NCBI GenBank assembly: GCA_028279405.1
Contig: JANQNU010000064.1
Coordinates: 106,013-170,012, forward strand
Origin: Phycisphaerae bacterium
GTDB taxonomy: Bacteria; Planctomycetota; Phycisphaerae; UBA1845; Fen-1342
Length of the DNA: 64,000 bases
Reading direction: 5' to 3'
Below, piece by piece: positions 17,364 to 26,806 of the stretch (its first letter is position 1; every line of letters begins with the position of its first letter). The notes under the pieces were generated by a model, which was not told the origin of the DNA, did no database searches, and worked only from the letters and a program-made list of their open reading frames with translations. The translations under genes were made by a program, and so were the position numbers.

Positions 17364-18145
17364 GTAGTGCGAGTGACGGTGCAACCCGCATCTCCGATTT
17401 CGTTCGTCCGAACGTCCAGTTGGGAACCGACTCTCCGAATGTACCGGAGGCCTCGCGGCTCCCGTTGGGCGAGGATCGACGTAATGTGCCGGCCTGGCGC
17501 GACTGGCTGGGTGTGGCCGCCTCGGTTGCGTGTGCCATTCATTGTGCCGCGATGCCGCTGGTAGTCAGCTTCTTGCCGTTGCTCGGCCTGGATTTCCTCG
17601 CCGAGCCGGCATTTCACCAATGGATGGTCGCGGTCTGCGTTGCGATTGCGATCGTTGCCTTCATTCCTGGCTGGGGAAGGCATCGGCGTTGCGCGCCGGG
17701 GGCGATCGCCGTCGTCGGCTTGGCGCTCATATCGGCCGGAGCGTTCTCAGAGCACCCGGACTGCTGCCCGGCAGGGAGTGCAGCTGCACTCGGCGTTCCA
17801 TCGACTGTCTCGGCGGCGCCGCACGAGTCAAGTTCGGCAGGATCGGTCAACGCAGACTGCGAACTTTCGGCACCAACCGGTTGCACATCTGCTTGCGTTC
17901 TCGCTTGTTCCGACAGCAGCGAGCCGGAGTCGGCCGATCAAGCGGGTACAGATGAGCCGGGCGTATCCGCGGCACGTTCGGTGGCTGTCCCAATCCCAAC
18001 ACAATGGTTCATGCCGGTCGGGGGCCTGCTGCTCATTGCGGGCCACTTGCTGAACCACCGTTGCAATTGCCGCTGCGCTTGCACAGCCACGAGCGATGCC
18101 AGAACACGTCGCGCGTTCGACGGGGACGATCAGCTGCAGCAATAG
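17360..18145 (+). CDS. MerC-domain membrane protein
   Basis: 261 residues from the ATG at 17360; a TTG at 17324 is a less likely alternative. Residues 48-128 match the MerC domain: DWLGVAASVACAIHCAAMPL with the CxxxC pair (Cys58, Cys62), LLGLDFLAEPAFHQWM, two further helices, and a following Cys135-Cys136. A low-complexity stretch rich in Ala, Ser and Glu comes next, then a final helix (PVGGLLLIAGHLLNH) and a cysteine tail (RCNCRCAC). MerC was described as a mercuric-ion transporter, but many chromosomal relatives sit in zinc regulons. The divergent Fur-family gene and its boxes support a role in metal uptake or sensing; metal identity is inferred. Confidence 0.8.
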   Translation: MSSASDGATRISDFVRPNVQLGTDSPNVPEASRLPLGEDRRNVPAWRDWLGVAASVACAIHCAAMPLVVSFLPLLGLDFLAEPAFHQWMVAVCVAIAIVAFIPGWGRHRRCAPGAIAVVGLALISAGAFSEHPDCCPAGSAAALGVPSTVSAAPHESSSAGSVNADCELSAPTGCTSACVLACSDSSEPESADQAGTDEPGVSAARSVAVPIPTQWFMPVGGLLLIAGHLLNHRCNCRCACTATSDARTRRAFDGDDQLQQ

Positions 18146-18317
18146 CGGAAGATCCCGTAGGTAGGCCAAGGCTTACGCCGATATTCGTGCGCCGAACCAC
18201 GTAGTACCCGCGCCGTATACCGGGGTTCGTATGCCAACGAGCGCGGCCCCTGGGCGATCACACCTCTTCGGATCACCGCGGGATTCTCGTCTCGCCATGC
18301 TAGAGGGATTCGCAGTG

Positions 18318-18581
18318 TTAGAACCCTCGTGGAAACCAAATGCTGCGCACGGTGACGTCGCCAATGTTCGGGATCACATGGCCTTCATCAAGTGTAGAGA
18401 GATCGACGTTCTCGATCATCTCCACTATTTCAGGGAGACCGTTCCCTCCGAAGACCTTGGCATTGACGATTAGGAGCGCGTCATCGCGGCCATAGGCGGT
18501 AACGCCACAACCATCGCCCACACCTAGTGGCAGAACGCTCGCCCCAACCTCGAATGTGATCCAATAGCGGACGAACTTCAT
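18318..18581 (-). CDS. Small hypothetical protein
   Basis: 87 residues starting at an ATG with a GAGG ribosome site about 8 nt upstream. The sequence is well balanced for a soluble protein: MKFVRYWITFEVGASVLP, GCGVTAYGRDDALLIVNAKV, LPEIVEMIENVDLSTLDEGH and VIPNIGDVTVRSIWFPRGF. The composition differs sharply from the arginine-rich frames around it. No family or function is recognised. It stands alone between the MerC-like gene and the DUF1989 gene. Confidence 0.7.
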   Translation of the reverse strand: MKFVRYWITFEVGASVLPLGVGDGCGVTAYGRDDALLIVNAKVFGGNGLPEIVEMIENVDLSTLDEGHVIPNIGDVTVRSIWFPRGF

Positions 18582-19113
18582 CAGGTCTGCCTCGGGGCTT
18601 TGTTTCTTGCGCGAGCTCGTGCAGCGCCCGCCACCGTGTAGGCAAATGATCTCGGAAACGGGTCACCAACAGCGTCGCAGGACGGGTAGTCCCCCGGTCG
18701 GTGAACGCGGAGGAGTATGCTATCACTGCGCTCGTGTGCGAGGCAACGTTGTTTCGGAGCATGCGCCGACGGGACGTGCGCGGTTTGTTCAGTTGATTTT
18801 GTCTGCGGTTCGAGCATCACGTGGTGCCGCCGGCGCAATCGCGCCGTCATCGTGGAGGTCGACCAGCAGCGCGACTCGTTGTCGATCGATGGATGATTCG
18901 TGCAATGTCGTGCGGCGCCTGAGAATATTCTCTCCCCGTCGACGAATGATCATGTATGCGAATAAGGGGAACTGCGCGTTCGGTACTGGCGCGGAGTTCT
19001 TGATGTTCCAATCGGCGCTTTTTGCATGATTTGCGAGACGGATGCCGATCGCGATCAGTCCTGTCTGGTGTGCTTGCGTGAGCAAGCTTACATGTCCTGG
19101 CGGAGGGCAGGAA
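18582..19113. other. Intergenic, no gene seen
   Basis: 532 bp between the small hypothetical gene and the DUF1989 gene. The open frames on both strands are arginine/serine-rich and lack family features or ribosome sites. It must contain the promoter of the five-gene run that follows, but no convincing -35/-10 pair was identified. Confidence 0.4.
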
Positions 19114-19731
19114 ATGAGCCGAGTGGAATCGATTCGCCTCGAGCCAAGTACCGCGCGTGCGTTGAGTTGCTCGTCCGGCGGCGAACTTACCGTCATCGAT
19201 CCATTTGGGAGACAGGTGGCCGACCTCGTCGCTTTTTCAATGCACGACACGAATGAGTGGCTGAGTTCTGGCCGAACCTTCGATTATTCGGGGACGCTTA
19301 GACTGACCGAAGGGCACACGCTCTACTCGAATCGCAGCAATGGCATGCTCGACATTGTGAGTGACAGTGTCGGACGACATGATTTTCTGTTCGCGCCTTG
19401 TAGCCGCGAGATGTTTCGTCTGCAGTACGGGGATTCCGATCATCCGAACTGCCTCAACGAACTTGCGTCGGCGCTGGGCGCGTATGGCATTACCGCTGAC
19501 CGGATTCCGACGCCGTTCAACATCTTCATGAATGTTCACATCGAGCCGGGAACCGGGAGCCTGGAGGTTCAAGAGCCTCTGTCCATCCCGGGCTCACGGA
19601 TCGTCTTTCGTGCGAGGATGGATCTCGTCTTGGCCGTTTCGGCATGCTCCGCCGAGAGAACGAACGCGGGCGAACTCGGCCCGATCGACCTCACATTGGC
19701 GGACGATAGGGAGAGCACCCAATGCAAGTAA
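19114..19731 (+). CDS. DUF1989 (urea carboxylase-associated) family protein
   Basis: 205 residues. The ATG at 19114 follows GGAGGGCAGGAA. Family features are visible: DPFGRQVADLVAFSMHD near the N-terminus, DFLFAPCSREMFRLQYG, DHPNCLNELASALGAYGI, the strongly conserved PTPFNIFMNVHIEPG and RARMDLVLAVSACS. Relatives are often next to urea or allophanate catabolism genes and resemble glycine-cleavage T folds. No urea genes are here. The stop overlaps the start of the serine hydrolase by 10 nt, so the two are co-translated. Confidence 0.85.
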   Translation: MSRVESIRLEPSTARALSCSSGGELTVIDPFGRQVADLVAFSMHDTNEWLSSGRTFDYSGTLRLTEGHTLYSNRSNGMLDIVSDSVGRHDFLFAPCSREMFRLQYGDSDHPNCLNELASALGAYGITADRIPTPFNIFMNVHIEPGTGSLEVQEPLSIPGSRIVFRARMDLVLAVSACSAERTNAGELGPIDLTLADDRESTQCK

Positions 19732-21680
19732 CGCAAGAAGCGGGACGCCACGATCACAAGTGCGGGCGTGTGGCGATGGTGGCCGTTGCTGTCGAGTGTG
19801 GGGCGGCCCTATTGCTTACGTTCGGGTTGCCGCCGACGACTGAGGCCGGGCCGGCTGATCCATCGTTCGAGACACGAACTGCGCGATTCGAGGGCATCGT
19901 CCAGCGCTTGATGCGCGATCTGAAGACACCGGGCCTTTCGGCGATCATCCTCAAGGACCAGCAGGTGGTCTGGGAAAAAGCATGGGGTTATGCAGACGTC
20001 GAAAACAGAATCAAAACAACACCCGATACCCCCTTCGGTCTTGCGTCCGTGACCAAGGCGTTCGCTTCGGTCGTCTTCTTCCGCAACGTGGAAAGAGGTG
20101 CGATCAGTCTTGAGGATCGCGCGCGCCGCTACGATGCGTTCGCGTTTCGGCACGATTATCCGAATGCGGACGACATCAAGCTCAAACATATCATGTCACA
20201 TACGACGCTCGACCCGGTCGGCACCGTCTGGCACTACGACGGTGATCGTTACGGCGCCTCAGGGAAGGCGATCAAACGCGCTTCCGGCCGCTCGTTTCGC
20301 GAACAGTTCATGACCGATATTGCGGGCCCGCTTGGAATGACCCGAACGGCGCCAAATCCGCTGGATCCCGAACTCCAGGACCGGTTCCGCGCGTACTTGG
20401 CGTCGCGCGGCAAGAAGCTCAGGATCCGTGATCAGAACGGTCGACCTCGGCGGGTGATTGACGGCTACGACTTCAAAAACCGCTTCTGGGGTAACACTTA
20501 CAACACGTTCGTTGCGATGGTTGCTCGGTCGCTTGAAACGACTGATTACGGTCGTGGACTGTATGTGAAGCAGTCAGAGCTGGTCGTCGATGATGCGTCG
20601 CAAGCTGACTTCAATCGATTCTGGCTCAATGAGCCGGAACATGCGGTCTATCGACAACTCGCTCGCGCCTATCACTACAACGACCAGCGCGAATTATCGC
20701 GATCGGACTATCCAGTCTATTTCGGAACCGGTGCGGGATTTAACTCAACCGTCCGCGACCTGGCAAGGTTCGATATCGCACTCGATCAAGGTCGTCTCAT
20801 TGCAAGCAAAACGAAGGCGATCGCATGGGAACCGGTCCGATCGCCGACCGGCGAAGTATTTCCTTATGGCTACGGTTGGTTCTCCGCCGAGCACGCCGGA
20901 CGCACGATCATTTGGCATGGTGGTGCCTGGCGCGGCATGTCCTGCATGTACCTGAAGGTGCCGGAGGAGAACTATACGTTCATATTTCTCTCCAACTCGA
21001 AGACCCAGAGCGACGCGTTCGACATGGCGCGCGGTGATGCGCTGAATTCCGGGTTCGGCCTCGCTTTCCTGCGATTGTTCGTCTACGAGCCGATGTTCGA
21101 CGAAGTCGGCCCCGATATCGATTGGACCGCGTCGACCGAACGGATCATCGGGCAGATTGGTCGTGTACGGGATGCACGTCTCAAGTATCTCTACAAGCGC
21201 GAAGCACAGCTGATGCAGAACATGTACACGTTCATGCGACGCAACCAGGTGTGCGCGCGCCTCCTGAATGATGTGTACCCGTGTTTCACGAAACCGTTCG
21301 TGGACGCCTATTCCAGGTTACCGGTGATCGCTCGTTTGACCGAGGTCGGCGACGAGCAGCACCAGTCCGTCGATTTCTCGCTGAAAAAGACAATGAACGT
21401 CCGTGTTTATGCAATCGGGGAAGGTGCGGGCGGCAGCGTATTCGACTACGGCTGGATCGCGGACGCGACGGGCCGGAAGGTCTGGTCCATGCACGCGAGG
21501 GAGTCGGCGCACGCGGGCGGTGCGGACAAGAATCTGCTGGCCAACCAGGTCGTCAAACTGCCGGCAGGTAAGTATACGCTTCACTATGTGACCGATGATT
21601 CGCATGCCTACAGGGCCTGGAACGCGGCGCCACCAGACCATCTCTTTTGGGGGATCCGAATCCTCGAGGAGGAACCGTGA
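19722..21680 (+). CDS. Serine hydrolase, class-C beta-lactamase fold
   Basis: 652 residues. An N-terminal hydrophobic segment (about residues 17-36) suggests export. The Beta-lactamase domain (PF00144) starts near residue 55: SxxK is Ser109-Val-Thr-Lys112 (GLASVTKAFAS), the second motif is YGAS (normally YxN), and the third is HGG in IIWHGGAWRGM. The last 200 residues form a separate domain. Such proteins include D-aminopeptidases, esterases and beta-lactamases, so the substrate cannot be assigned. The changed YxN motif argues against a classical beta-lactamase. It is the second gene of the run and coupled to both neighbours. Confidence 0.85.
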   Translation: MQVTQEAGRHDHKCGRVAMVAVAVECGAALLLTFGLPPTTEAGPADPSFETRTARFEGIVQRLMRDLKTPGLSAIILKDQQVVWEKAWGYADVENRIKTTPDTPFGLASVTKAFASVVFFRNVERGAISLEDRARRYDAFAFRHDYPNADDIKLKHIMSHTTLDPVGTVWHYDGDRYGASGKAIKRASGRSFREQFMTDIAGPLGMTRTAPNPLDPELQDRFRAYLASRGKKLRIRDQNGRPRRVIDGYDFKNRFWGNTYNTFVAMVARSLETTDYGRGLYVKQSELVVDDASQADFNRFWLNEPEHAVYRQLARAYHYNDQRELSRSDYPVYFGTGAGFNSTVRDLARFDIALDQGRLIASKTKAIAWEPVRSPTGEVFPYGYGWFSAEHAGRTIIWHGGAWRGMSCMYLKVPEENYTFIFLSNSKTQSDAFDMARGDALNSGFGLAFLRLFVYEPMFDEVGPDIDWTASTERIIGQIGRVRDARLKYLYKREAQLMQNMYTFMRRNQVCARLLNDVYPCFTKPFVDAYSRLPVIARLTEVGDEQHQSVDFSLKKTMNVRVYAIGEGAGGSVFDYGWIADATGRKVWSMHARESAHAGGADKNLLANQVVKLPAGKYTLHYVTDDSHAYRAWNAAPPDHLFWGIRILEEEP

Positions 21681-23587
21681 TGAGTAGCAAGACAGGCATT
21701 TGCAACATACGCGACGTACTGGCCGTGATCGTATTGACTTTCGTATTGGCGGGTGTTGATGCTGCGGTCGCGGGTGACCGCGTGCCGGGCGAGCGCTGGA
21801 TGCGATTCGCTACGCCGGAAGAGGCGGGTTTCGATGCCGCGAAGCTGGAGCGCGCCAGGCGATTTGCCGAACGGATCGGATCCGCCGCGGTCATGGTCGT
21901 CTACGACGGCGCGATCCTGGTCGACTGGGGCGACACGGACCGCCGCTACCGAAGCCACAGCGCTCGCAAGAGTCTCATGAGCGGGCTGTACGGCGTTCAC
22001 ATCGGGCTGGGCACGATCGATCCGAACAAGACGCTTGCCGAACTCGGCATCGACGAACGCCGGAATCCGTTGACCGAGATCGAGAAGACCGCCACCACCT
22101 ACGACCTGCTTGCGGGACGCTCCGGCATCTACCTGCCCGCAGCATACGAACCGGCCACGAATCCTAAGCCGGAGCGCGGCGCATACAAGCCCGGCGAGCA
22201 CTTCTGTTACAACAACTGGGACTTCAATGCGCTGGCCACGATCTTCGAACAGGAAACCGGAGCGAAGATCTTCGAGGAGTTTCAGACGCGGATCGCAGCG
22301 CCGATCGGGATGCAGGACTACCACCCATCGCACGGTTACTATCACTTCGATTCTGAAAAGTCGATACACCCGGCGTATCCATTCCGCATGTCGGCGCGGG
22401 ACTATGCGCGCTTCGGGCTCCTGTACCTGAACGATGGCCGTTGGGGCGATCGGCAGGTTCTGTCAGCGGCGTACGTCAGGAAGAGTCGATCGCGTATCTC
22501 CGATGCAGCGTGGAACGGCGGGTACGGGCTGATGTGGTGGCTCCACGATGAGGAGCCGTTCAAATCGCTGGGAATGTTCTCTGCGTACGGCAACTACTGC
22601 CAGTCGATCGACGTGATTCCCGGGGCGGACATGGTGTTCGTGAATCGTGTCGACAGCTATACGGATGACCTGATTACGATCACCTGGCAGCAGCACAAAG
22701 AGCTGATTCGGATGATCCTGGATGCGCGAACCGGGGATCCAAAAACCAATCCAGAGCTGGTACCGGTGCCCGAGCCCCATTCTCCCTATGTGGCGGCACC
22801 GATCTCTCCAGCGAAACGGCAGCGGTACGTGGGCGAGTATCCGGCCATCTACGAAACGCCGGTGCGGGTCTTTGTCGAAGACGATCAGCTGATGATCAGT
22901 TTCGGCGAGGGCGACGTACCGCTCGACTACCTGGGCGAGAATCACTTCATCGTTCGCGACTTCCACGAACACATGTACTTTGCGCGACGGGCCGATGGGC
23001 AATCGTTCGAGATGGTTTCGATGTGGGGGTTGATCGTTGCGGCGCAGAAAGCGATGGACCGGCACGATGCCGATGAGGCCAATGTGATTCTTGAGAAACT
23101 GAAGACCTACTTCCCCAATTGCGAAACCGGGCACCGGCTTCGGAGCAAGCTGCGTATGTGGGAGGCAGGCGTCAAGCTGCGCGCGGCGATCGATGAATTC
23201 AGGGCTATTGCAGAACGTCGACCGCAAGTCACGCTCGAGATCAGCCCTATCGCTTGGGGCGTGGCGACCCAATGGGCCAGACTCAACCCGATTCGTCTGC
23301 CGGAGTTCGTCCAGCGACGCTATGTAGGCACGTACGGCACGCATCACATCACACTCAAGGACGGGTCGCTTTATCACGCGCGCAGTGGTGAGCCGCCGGC
23401 ACGCTTGCAGGCCATGGCCTGGAACCTCTTCCGTTACGAGCGAGCGGGCGGCCTCCGTCTGAAGTTCGAGTGCGACGAGACTGGAAACGTGACGGAGATG
23501 AAGATCATCAAGAAGGACCGCGTCCACGACTCTGCACCTCGAAGCGCCGGCACGAATGCTGACGAGACGCCGGCCAAGACAGGCTAG
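21680..23587 (+). CDS. Second exported serine hydrolase, beta-lactamase fold
   Basis: 635 residues. The ATG at 21680 shares one base with the upstream stop (TGATG) and follows GAGGAGGAACC. A signal segment (DVLAVIVLTFVLAGVDAAVA) precedes the domain. SxxK is Ser94-Ala-Arg-Lys97 in YRSHSARKSLMSG and YxN is YNN in FCYNNWDFNAL. The C-terminal 250 residues hold a long linker and a small beta domain (RYVGEYPAIYETPVRVFVE), repeated as RYVGTYGTHHITLKDGSL, typical of the C-terminal domain that follows this hydrolase fold. Extracellular or periplasmic; substrate unknown. Confidence 0.87.
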   Translation: MSSKTGICNIRDVLAVIVLTFVLAGVDAAVAGDRVPGERWMRFATPEEAGFDAAKLERARRFAERIGSAAVMVVYDGAILVDWGDTDRRYRSHSARKSLMSGLYGVHIGLGTIDPNKTLAELGIDERRNPLTEIEKTATTYDLLAGRSGIYLPAAYEPATNPKPERGAYKPGEHFCYNNWDFNALATIFEQETGAKIFEEFQTRIAAPIGMQDYHPSHGYYHFDSEKSIHPAYPFRMSARDYARFGLLYLNDGRWGDRQVLSAAYVRKSRSRISDAAWNGGYGLMWWLHDEEPFKSLGMFSAYGNYCQSIDVIPGADMVFVNRVDSYTDDLITITWQQHKELIRMILDARTGDPKTNPELVPVPEPHSPYVAAPISPAKRQRYVGEYPAIYETPVRVFVEDDQLMISFGEGDVPLDYLGENHFIVRDFHEHMYFARRADGQSFEMVSMWGLIVAAQKAMDRHDADEANVILEKLKTYFPNCETGHRLRSKLRMWEAGVKLRAAIDEFRAIAERRPQVTLEISPIAWGVATQWARLNPIRLPEFVQRRYVGTYGTHHITLKDGSLYHARSGEPPARLQAMAWNLFRYERAGGLRLKFECDETGNVTEMKIIKKDRVHDSAPRSAGTNADETPAKTG

Positions 23588-23894
23588 CCGTCGACGCGAC
23601 GCAACGTCTACTTGCGACACCGACGACAGTCGGGTTGCTCTCGGCCGGCATGCGCGCCGGAAGGGGGACGGAAGGGGGGTTATCACGGCGGCAGTTCTGG
23701 TACGACCATCCGGTGCTGCGCCGTTCTCGTCGCGGCGAAGCGAGAGAACGTGCCGCCGGCCAGGTCCGCAAGATTTCTTGACACAGTGATGCGCGGCCGG
23801 CGGTCCATGTTCATGGAGACGCTTGCGACACGCAGGCGCAACACATCGAGATGCTCGCGGAACAAGAAGCAGGTGCCAGTTAAGGAGCGCGGCG
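23588..23894. other. Intergenic, no gene seen
   Basis: 307 bp between the second serine hydrolase and the S41 peptidase. The G-run segments at 23661-23676 and around 23755 are the only notable sequences. A ribosome site (AAGGAG at 23882) belongs to the next gene. No terminator was found, so transcription may continue. Confidence 0.35.
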
Positions 23895-25190
23895 ATGAAA
23901 GTGGCGTTCGGCGCTATCGGTTTAGCTCTCATTCTGGAAGCGAACTGTCCGTTTGCTCAGGCAGCGACGAGCGACGTCATCAAGACGCTATCCGCGAAGG
24001 TCGAGACGATGTACGTCGACCCCGTTCTTGCGACCGAGGCTGCCGCACATGTCCGCAGTGAATTCGAGCGCGGCGCTTACCGTGATTGCGGGGCCGCCGA
24101 ACTCGCAACTACGTTGACCAACGACCTTCGCAGGATCACCGGCGACGGCCATTTCCAGGTTCGCTACAGCGCCGAGCAATACGAGTCGCTCACCGGGCCG
24201 GCCGGGAGCATATTGCCGCGCACGGCGCTGCTCCGCGAAGCCCGCGAGCGCAACTTCGGCTTCACCGCGTTCCGACTGCTCGAAGGGAACATCGCGTATC
24301 TGAAACTTGACACGTTCAGTTGGGAGCAAGGGGCGGAAGAGAAGGCCCACGCGGTGATGTCAGCGATTGCGGACGCGTATGCGATCATTATCGACTTGCG
24401 CGACAACCGTGGCGGTAACTCGGCGATGACGCAACTTCTCATGGCGTATCTGTTTGAAGGGGATTTGGACCAGCCGCTGCAGACATTCGAGAAGCGCTAC
24501 TCGGACTGGACCTATGAGATGATGCCATTGGCATCCGTTCCCGGTCGGCGCTTGACGACGCTGCCGATCTTCATCCTGGTCTCCTCCCGTACCTGGTCGG
24601 CCGGCGAAGAGCTGGCGTACCTGCTGCAGGTGCGGAAACGCGCGACGATCGTCGGCGAGAAAACGGTCGGCGGCGCGAACGGAATCGAGTTCGTTCCGCT
24701 GGTCGATAACTTCGTGCTGAAGATTCCGAGCATCCGTTCGGTCGATACGGTCACGAACACCAACTGGCAAGGTACCGGTATCAAGCCGGATCGACCCTGC
24801 CCAGGAACCGAAGCGCTCGAACATGCCCATTTGCTTGCGATCGAAGCATTAATCAAGCGTACTGACGGAACTCGAAAACGCCAGCTTGGACTGCTTCGCG
24901 AGAAGATCGCAGCGCGCGGACGTTCGTCCGAGCCGCTTGGATCGCAGCTCCGCCAGTTTGCGGGATCCTACGGCGGACATCGACTGAAGTACGAACAGGG
25001 GGCGCTCTGGTTCCGACCACGAGGGGGTGCGGAGGCCGATTGGCGGCAATTGACGCCCCTCGGCGACGACGCATTCATGATCGATGGGATCAACGACTGG
25101 AAGCTGTCGCTTGCGAAGAGAGATGGAAAGGTCTGCGCCATCGTGACGTTCGCAGACGGTCGCGAGAAAGTCGTGCCGCGCGACGATTGA
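23895..25190 (+). CDS. S41-family (tricorn/CTP-like) peptidase
   Basis: 431 residues. The ATG at 23895 follows AAGGAGCGCGGCG and opens a signal peptide (MKVAFGAIGLALILEANCPFAQA). The S41 core has IDLRDNRGGNSAMTQLL, then the nucleophile region SSRTWSAGEELAYLL and the KTVGGANG segment with the probable catalytic lysine (IVGEKTVGGANG). There is no PDZ domain, so it is closer to the short IRBP-like peptidases. A C-terminal beta domain of about 90 residues (FAGSYGGHRLKYEQGALWF) resembles the terminal domain of the neighbouring hydrolases. It is likely to cleave peptides outside the cytoplasm. Confidence 0.88.
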   Translation: MKVAFGAIGLALILEANCPFAQAATSDVIKTLSAKVETMYVDPVLATEAAAHVRSEFERGAYRDCGAAELATTLTNDLRRITGDGHFQVRYSAEQYESLTGPAGSILPRTALLREARERNFGFTAFRLLEGNIAYLKLDTFSWEQGAEEKAHAVMSAIADAYAIIIDLRDNRGGNSAMTQLLMAYLFEGDLDQPLQTFEKRYSDWTYEMMPLASVPGRRLTTLPIFILVSSRTWSAGEELAYLLQVRKRATIVGEKTVGGANGIEFVPLVDNFVLKIPSIRSVDTVTNTNWQGTGIKPDRPCPGTEALEHAHLLAIEALIKRTDGTRKRQLGLLREKIAARGRSSEPLGSQLRQFAGSYGGHRLKYEQGALWFRPRGGAEADWRQLTPLGDDAFMIDGINDWKLSLAKRDGKVCAIVTFADGREKVVPRDD

Positions 25191-25282
25191 GCGATTGCCG
25201 GCGTCGGTGCGTCCGTCGCGACAGAGTCGGTGAGCCCGTGAGTTGCGGGACGCTCGAAAAATGAACCAAGAAGGGTGAACCA

Positions 25283-26626
25283 ATGAGCCGTTCATCACTA
25301 GGACCGTTGTGGTATGGACTGGCGGGGGTTGCTGCTTCGTTGGCGATCGGGCTCGCGCACGCTCAGCAACCGCAACCCAGCTCTCAACGTACCGTTGAGG
25401 TTTCCGAGCAAGACTTCGTCTCGTGGGCCAAGTCGACGTCGATTCCCATCAAACGCTGGAAATCGAATCCGGAACTCGAAGCATACCTCGACGATGTGCT
25501 GGCCGGGCGCCGCTTCGTCTTTCTCGGCGAGCCCGGTCACTTCTTTCAGGAGAAGTACGACATTCAACTCCTGTTGATCGAGTGCCTCGCGCGGCGCGGC
25601 TACCGGCACCTCTTCATCGAAGGACTGGGTGCTACGGCATCCGAGGTCGTAAACGACTTTGTCTGTTCCACATCGCGTAGCGTCGAGAGCAAACCAGCGA
25701 CACCCGAACTGCGGTATCGAGCGCGAATCCTGGGGCAGGCGGCGGCGGCCGAGGGGTCGTTCTTTCAACGCCGACTTGCCGGCGGTCAACGGCGTTTTTT
25801 CGAGGCGCTTCGCGATCTGAACAGACGCCGGACTGCGGGCTCCGAGTCGTTGAGGGTACATCCGCTGGACATCGACATGCCTGCCGGCGGTTGTCGATTT
25901 ACGATCGACACGCTCCTTGCGCGCTACGATACCCTGGCGAACGCCGCGGCGCTTCGGCAACGTTGCGATCGCAAACCGGATGAGCCCGTCGCGGAGTGGT
26001 TCGCGCGCGTTCAACGGGTCCGTGAGACGATTGACGCAGATCCGGATGCTTCCCTTGATGGCATTTCCGGCACCGATCGCCACCGTTTTCGACAGTGCGT
26101 TGACTGTCTGGTCGAGTCACTGGCTTTTGTGCAAACACGTCGAGCGGATGGCACCATGGAGCGCGCCCTTGTTCGCCGGGAGCCCGCCATGTTTCGACAG
26201 GTACAGGCGGCGCTCGAGCGCCTTCCTCGCGATGCAAAGGTGATCATGATGGGCCACTGCAACCATCTGTCGCGCGTCGGTGCCGACACGCTAAGAGCTC
26301 GGCGACCTTCGTTGGGAGAGATGATCGGAAGCAAGCATCCCGGTGAGATATTCTCGATATGGATGCTGCACGATCGTGGCTCGCTACTGAGTCCGATGTC
26401 ACCCGCGTCAGCCGTACCGCTTCGATCCGATCCCGAGCGAATCGAGAGTCTTCTCGTTCGTGCCGGCTCGAACTTCGTTCTACCGCTTCAAACGAGTGCA
26501 CGTGGCGAGCGATACCTGGACCGGAAGCGCCGATTGAGCTACTTCTCGTGGTACGAAGTCGCGACGCTGACAGCCCAGACGGACGCGCTCTTCTTCGTGG
26601 ATGAAGTCACCCCGATCAGAGAGTAA
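25283..26626 (+). CDS. Exported erythromycin-esterase-like (Ere/ChaN-type) protein
   Basis: 447 residues with a signal peptide (LWYGLAGVAASLAIGLAHA-QQ). The Ere-type motif FVFLGEPGHFFQEKYDIQLL (Glu and His) is followed by RGYRHLFIEGLG, and a second metal-type motif is IMMGHCNHLSR. These match the LGE.tH and GHN.H pattern of the erythromycin esterase superfamily, which hydrolyses lactones, esters or succinoamino acids. Macrolide resistance should not be assumed, since most members have other substrates. It ends the five-gene run; the gap to the S41 gene is 92 nt. Confidence 0.78.
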   Translation: MSRSSLGPLWYGLAGVAASLAIGLAHAQQPQPSSQRTVEVSEQDFVSWAKSTSIPIKRWKSNPELEAYLDDVLAGRRFVFLGEPGHFFQEKYDIQLLLIECLARRGYRHLFIEGLGATASEVVNDFVCSTSRSVESKPATPELRYRARILGQAAAAEGSFFQRRLAGGQRRFFEALRDLNRRRTAGSESLRVHPLDIDMPAGGCRFTIDTLLARYDTLANAAALRQRCDRKPDEPVAEWFARVQRVRETIDADPDASLDGISGTDRHRFRQCVDCLVESLAFVQTRRADGTMERALVRREPAMFRQVQAALERLPRDAKVIMMGHCNHLSRVGADTLRARRPSLGEMIGSKHPGEIFSIWMLHDRGSLLSPMSPASAVPLRSDPERIESLLVRAGSNFVLPLQTSARGERYLDRKRRLSYFSWYEVATLTAQTDALFFVDEVTPIRE

Positions 26627-26697
26627 GCCAGCACCTTCGATGTGCCGGAAACGCGTGGCTGCCACGTGGTCGCTGCGGAAAGGGGGGGCACCGACCC

Positions 26698-26734
26698 AAA
26701 AAACCGTTCACCTTCGCTGATTGCGCTGCGTTTA
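26698..26734 (+). promoter_or_regulatory. ECF-type promoter candidate (copy A)
   Basis: An A-tract (26698-26703), CGTTCACC (26705-26712), 16 nt, then CGTTTA (26729-26734), 72 nt before the ATG at 26807. The same arrangement is found before the genes at 38643 and 41792. A G-run (26682-26688) precedes the A-tract, as in the copy before 41792. The spacing and CGT-type -10 fit promoters of ECF sigma factors. Confidence 0.6.
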
Positions 26735-26806
26735 GGGAGAAAGAGAGGCGAACGGCGCCCGGGGCGCCGCCCACGATCTGTCACTGATTAGCGCAAAGGA
26801 CCTGAG

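Noticed and set aside
17074..17367. 97-codon plus-strand frame starting inside the operator region
   Set aside because: It begins within the Fur-type boxes, has no ribosome site, and its sequence is Arg/Ser/Gly-rich.
22463..23932. 489-codon frame opposite the second serine hydrolase
   Set aside because: Antisense shadow; the plus-strand gene has SxxK and YxN motifs.
25283..26626. Macrolide resistance gene
   Set aside because: The Ere-type motifs are present, but the superfamily is broad and the gene context does not support a resistance role.
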